DNA of 6,692 bases. Origin: an uncultured Mediterranea sp. GTDB lineage: Bacteria > Bacteroidota > Bacteroidia > Bacteroidales > Bacteroidaceae. The notes under the pieces are model-generated. The model did not search any database. It was not told the DNA's origin and worked only from the letters and a program-made list of their open reading frames with translations. Location: positions 1-6,692 of the forward strand of contig CAMGAL010000124.1 in NCBI GenBank assembly GCA_946007445.1, given 5' to 3'. The position numbers were made by a program, and so were the translations under genes. Position 1 is the stretch's first letter, and each line of letters starts with the position of its first letter. Positions 4,667 through 6,692 of the stretch are shown here, in pieces.

Positions 4667-6692
4667 ATGAAGAATGATTTTCTGAATCATGCCATGAAAA
4701 GCGTTCTCTTCCCGGCAGCGATGGCTTCTGCTCTGTGGACCATCTGTCCGCAGCAAGCTTATGCTGAGAGTTGGGAAACGCACACTGTGCAGCAAGCTGC
4801 CAAAGTGAAGGGTACGGTAGTCGATGCCATGGGCGAGCCCATCATCGGTGCCAATGTCGTGGTGAAAGGCACGACGAATGGTGTCATCACCGACCTCGAC
4901 GGTAATTTCTCCATCACCTGTGCCGGCAAGGGCACGCTGGTCATCACCTACATCGGCTACAAGAGCCAGGAGATTGCCATCAAAGGCAATGAGACCAATC
5001 TGCGCATCGTCCTCAAGGAAGATAGCGAACTGCTGGAAGAGGTGGTGGTCGTAGGTTATGGTACGCAGAAGAAGGCTACCCTGACGGGAGCTGTAGCTTC
5101 GGTGGGTGGCGATGTACTGGAGAGCCGTCCCGTGTCCAACACGGTTATCGGTCTGCAGGGCCAGATTCCCGGTCTGACCATTACCCGCACCTCAGCCCGT
5201 CCCGGTAACGAGGATATGAACATCCAGCTGCGTGGTGCTTCGTCCATCAACAGTGTCTCTCCGCTCATCATCATTGACGGTGTGCCTGCCATCAGCAATA
5301 CGGAGTTCAGAGACGGTGTGCCTGTCATCAGCAATACGGAGTTCAGCTCACTGAACCCCAACGACATTGAGAATGTGTCGGTTCTGAAGGATGCCTCAGC
5401 GGCCATCTACGGTAGCCGTGCCGCCGGCGGTGTCATCCTAGTAACTACCAAGAAAGGTAAGAAGGGCGACAAGATCAAAGTAAACTACAACGGTATGGTG
5501 ACGGCCAATACCACGGCCAATGTCATTCCCCTGGCTAATATGAAGACCTGGGCCAATGCCATGGTGGATGCTACCTATCAGGACTATGTGAAGAGCGATG
5601 GTCAGGGCGGTGAAATCATCACCCAGCGTTACTGGAACGGCCAGTGGTGGTTCACCACGCTGGAGGCAGGTGGCAAGAAGGCTCCCGCCAATGCGGCCTA
5701 TGCTGATAATGGCATGGAAAACTACTGGCTGATTGATAAAATGGCGGTCAATCAGGACTTCGACTGGACGGATGGCAACGGTGTGCTCCACCACTTCTCC
5801 GACAACAACTGGCTCGACCTGATCTATGGCACTACCTTCTCTACGCAGCACAACCTCAGCGTGCAGGGCTCCAGCGAGCGTGCCCGTTGGATGGCTTCGA
5901 TGGGGTATGCCAACGACCGCTCCATCATCACTGCGGTGTATGATGGTGCCAAGAAGTACAATGCCCGCCTGAATGTGGATTTCGACCTGACCAACTGGCT
6001 GACCTTGAACACCAACATGTCGTACAGCAACCGCTATGTGGAGGCTCCGCGCGATGGTATCGACGGCAACAACTCGGGTATGTACGACTGTCCGGCCGGT
6101 CCGGCCTACACTCCTTCGGGTGAGTTCTACGACTACTACGTGGCCGGTCGTTCGCCGCTGTCAGCCATGAAGGGTGGTGGTAAGAACAACCAGGAGTTCG
6201 AGACCTTCCGTTACTCCAACACCTTGAAGGCCACCATCTCGAAGGACTTCGATGCCACGGCTTCGTGGGCATTCATCAAGAACAACAACGTGCAGACCGA
6301 GACCAAGACCACGTACTATGTGGGCTATTGGGACGGCAGTCAGAAGGTGACCATCAACCAGCAGAAGGATACCTACGTGAAGGAACGCATACAGCGCACG
6401 TTCTACGAGAACTACCTGTTGCAGCTGAACTATCACCACACCTTTGCCAACGTGCATAACGTGGCTGCCATGATTGGTGCCAATGCCGAGCGCAATACCT
6501 ACAAGAACATTACCGCCCAGCGCAAGGGTCTGCTCTATGAAGGTCTGGACGACTTGAATACGGCCTCCTCTGAAGCTGCTAATCAGTCCATCAGCGGTGG
6601 ATCTAATCAGAATGGTTATGTCTCCTATCTGGCTCGTCTGAACTATGCCTATGCCCGCAAGGATCTCATCGAGTTGATGGGTCGTCGCGACG
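4667..6692 (+). CDS. SusC/RagA-type TonB-dependent outer-membrane receptor (3' end outside window)
   Basis: The frame runs open from ATG 4667 to the window end, about 675 residues; family members are usually about 1000, so roughly a third is missing, along with any susD partner. It imports glycan fragments or other large nutrients across the outer membrane using TonB energy. An export signal covers residues 1-33 (core SVLFPAAMASALW, probable cleavage after AYA). The in-frame ATG at 4694 (residue 10) is an alternative start giving a more compact signal peptide. A carboxypeptidase-regulatory-like domain spans ~47-118 (VKGTVVDAMGEPIIGANVVV, TDLDGNFSI). A TonB-box-like EEVVVVGYGTQKK follows at ~124-136. 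The plug spans ~137-262 (LQGQIPGLTITRTSARPG, LRGASSIN, IIIDGVP, NPNDIENVSVLKDASAAIYG, GGVILVTTKKG), then barrel strands. No STN domain is present. Residues 204-227 hold a tandem 12-residue duplication. The 39-bp gap before the start is AT-rich and contains the palindrome TTAAATTTAA (4646-4655). The transported ligand cannot be read from the sequence. Confidence 0.95.
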   Translation, partial: MKNDFLNHAMKSVLFPAAMASALWTICPQQAYAESWETHTVQQAAKVKGTVVDAMGEPIIGANVVVKGTTNGVITDLDGNFSITCAGKGTLVITYIGYKSQEIAIKGNETNLRIVLKEDSELLEEVVVVGYGTQKKATLTGAVASVGGDVLESRPVSNTVIGLQGQIPGLTITRTSARPGNEDMNIQLRGASSINSVSPLIIIDGVPAISNTEFRDGVPVISNTEFSSLNPNDIENVSVLKDASAAIYGSRAAGGVILVTTKKGKKGDKIKVNYNGMVTANTTANVIPLANMKTWANAMVDATYQDYVKSDGQGGEIITQRYWNGQWWFTTLEAGGKKAPANAAYADNGMENYWLIDKMAVNQDFDWTDGNGVLHHFSDNNWLDLIYGTTFSTQHNLSVQGSSERARWMASMGYANDRSIITAVYDGAKKYNARLNVDFDLTNWLTLNTNMSYSNRYVEAPRDGIDGNNSGMYDCPAGPAYTPSGEFYDYYVAGRSPLSAMKGGGKNNQEFETFRYSNTLKATISKDFDATASWAFIKNNNVQTETKTTYYVGYWDGSQKVTINQQKDTYVKERIQRTFYENYLLQLNYHHTFANVHNVAAMIGANAERNTYKNITAQRKGLLYEGLDDLNTASSEAANQSISGGSNQNGYVSYLARLNYAYARKDLIELMGRRD
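5276..5347 (+). repeat. In-frame 36-bp tandem duplication within the SusC plug domain
   Basis: Bases 5276-5311 and 5312-5347 are adjacent copies of a 36-bp unit that differ at two positions. They encode DGVPAISNTEFR and then DGVPVISNTEFS. The unit begins inside the conserved IIDGVP strand of the plug and normally occurs once, leading into SSLNPNDIE. The first copy therefore looks like the insertion and the second continues into the normal family sequence. The frame is kept, so the receptor may still be functional with a longer plug loop. Confidence 0.85.

Overview
The window looks like a polysaccharide- or glycan-utilisation neighbourhood from a GC-rich member of the Bacteroidales (Bacteroidaceae or Prevotellaceae type). 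Four things point there: a SusC-type TonB-dependent receptor, a periplasmic double beta-propeller (Reg_prop/Y_Y_Y) sensor, promoter-like TAnnTTTG elements typical of Bacteroidota, and start codons without a clear Shine-Dalgarno sequence. The genus cannot be fixed from this sequence. All recognised genes lie on the + strand.

Layout. (1) 1-601: 3' end of a gene whose product resembles the C-terminal beta-sheet region of heparinase II/III-like polysaccharide lyases. (2) 602-738: short gap with a small imperfect inverted repeat and a TATATTTG promoter element. (3) 739-3531: a 930-residue membrane regulator with a signal peptide, 14 propeller repeats (two seven-bladed propellers), a Y_Y_Y domain, one transmembrane helix and a cytoplasmic AraC-type DNA-binding domain. 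The histidine kinase and receiver modules of a hybrid two-component system are absent. (4) 3532-4111: a 580-bp intergenic region. It holds a possible 18-codon hydrophobic mini-ORF, a nested inverted-repeat element with a perfect 25-bp core, GA-rich 11-bp tandem repeats, three AT-rich direct repeats and a TATCTTTG promoter element. (5) 4112-4627: a 171-residue ECF-type sigma-70 factor. (6) 4667 to the window end: a SusC-like outer-membrane receptor, truncated by the window, with an in-frame 36-bp tandem duplication in its plug domain.

How the parts may work together (inference). The propeller sensor would detect a periplasmic glycan fragment and activate transcription directly through its AraC domain, perhaps at the direct repeats upstream of the sigma factor-susC unit. 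The sigma factor is followed directly by susC. No FecR-type anti-sigma gene lies between them and the receptor has no STN signalling domain, so the usual SusC-FecR-sigma surface signalling is not visible here. The lyase-like gene at the left edge may belong to the same locus. No tRNA, rRNA, CRISPR array, transposase or integrase was seen.
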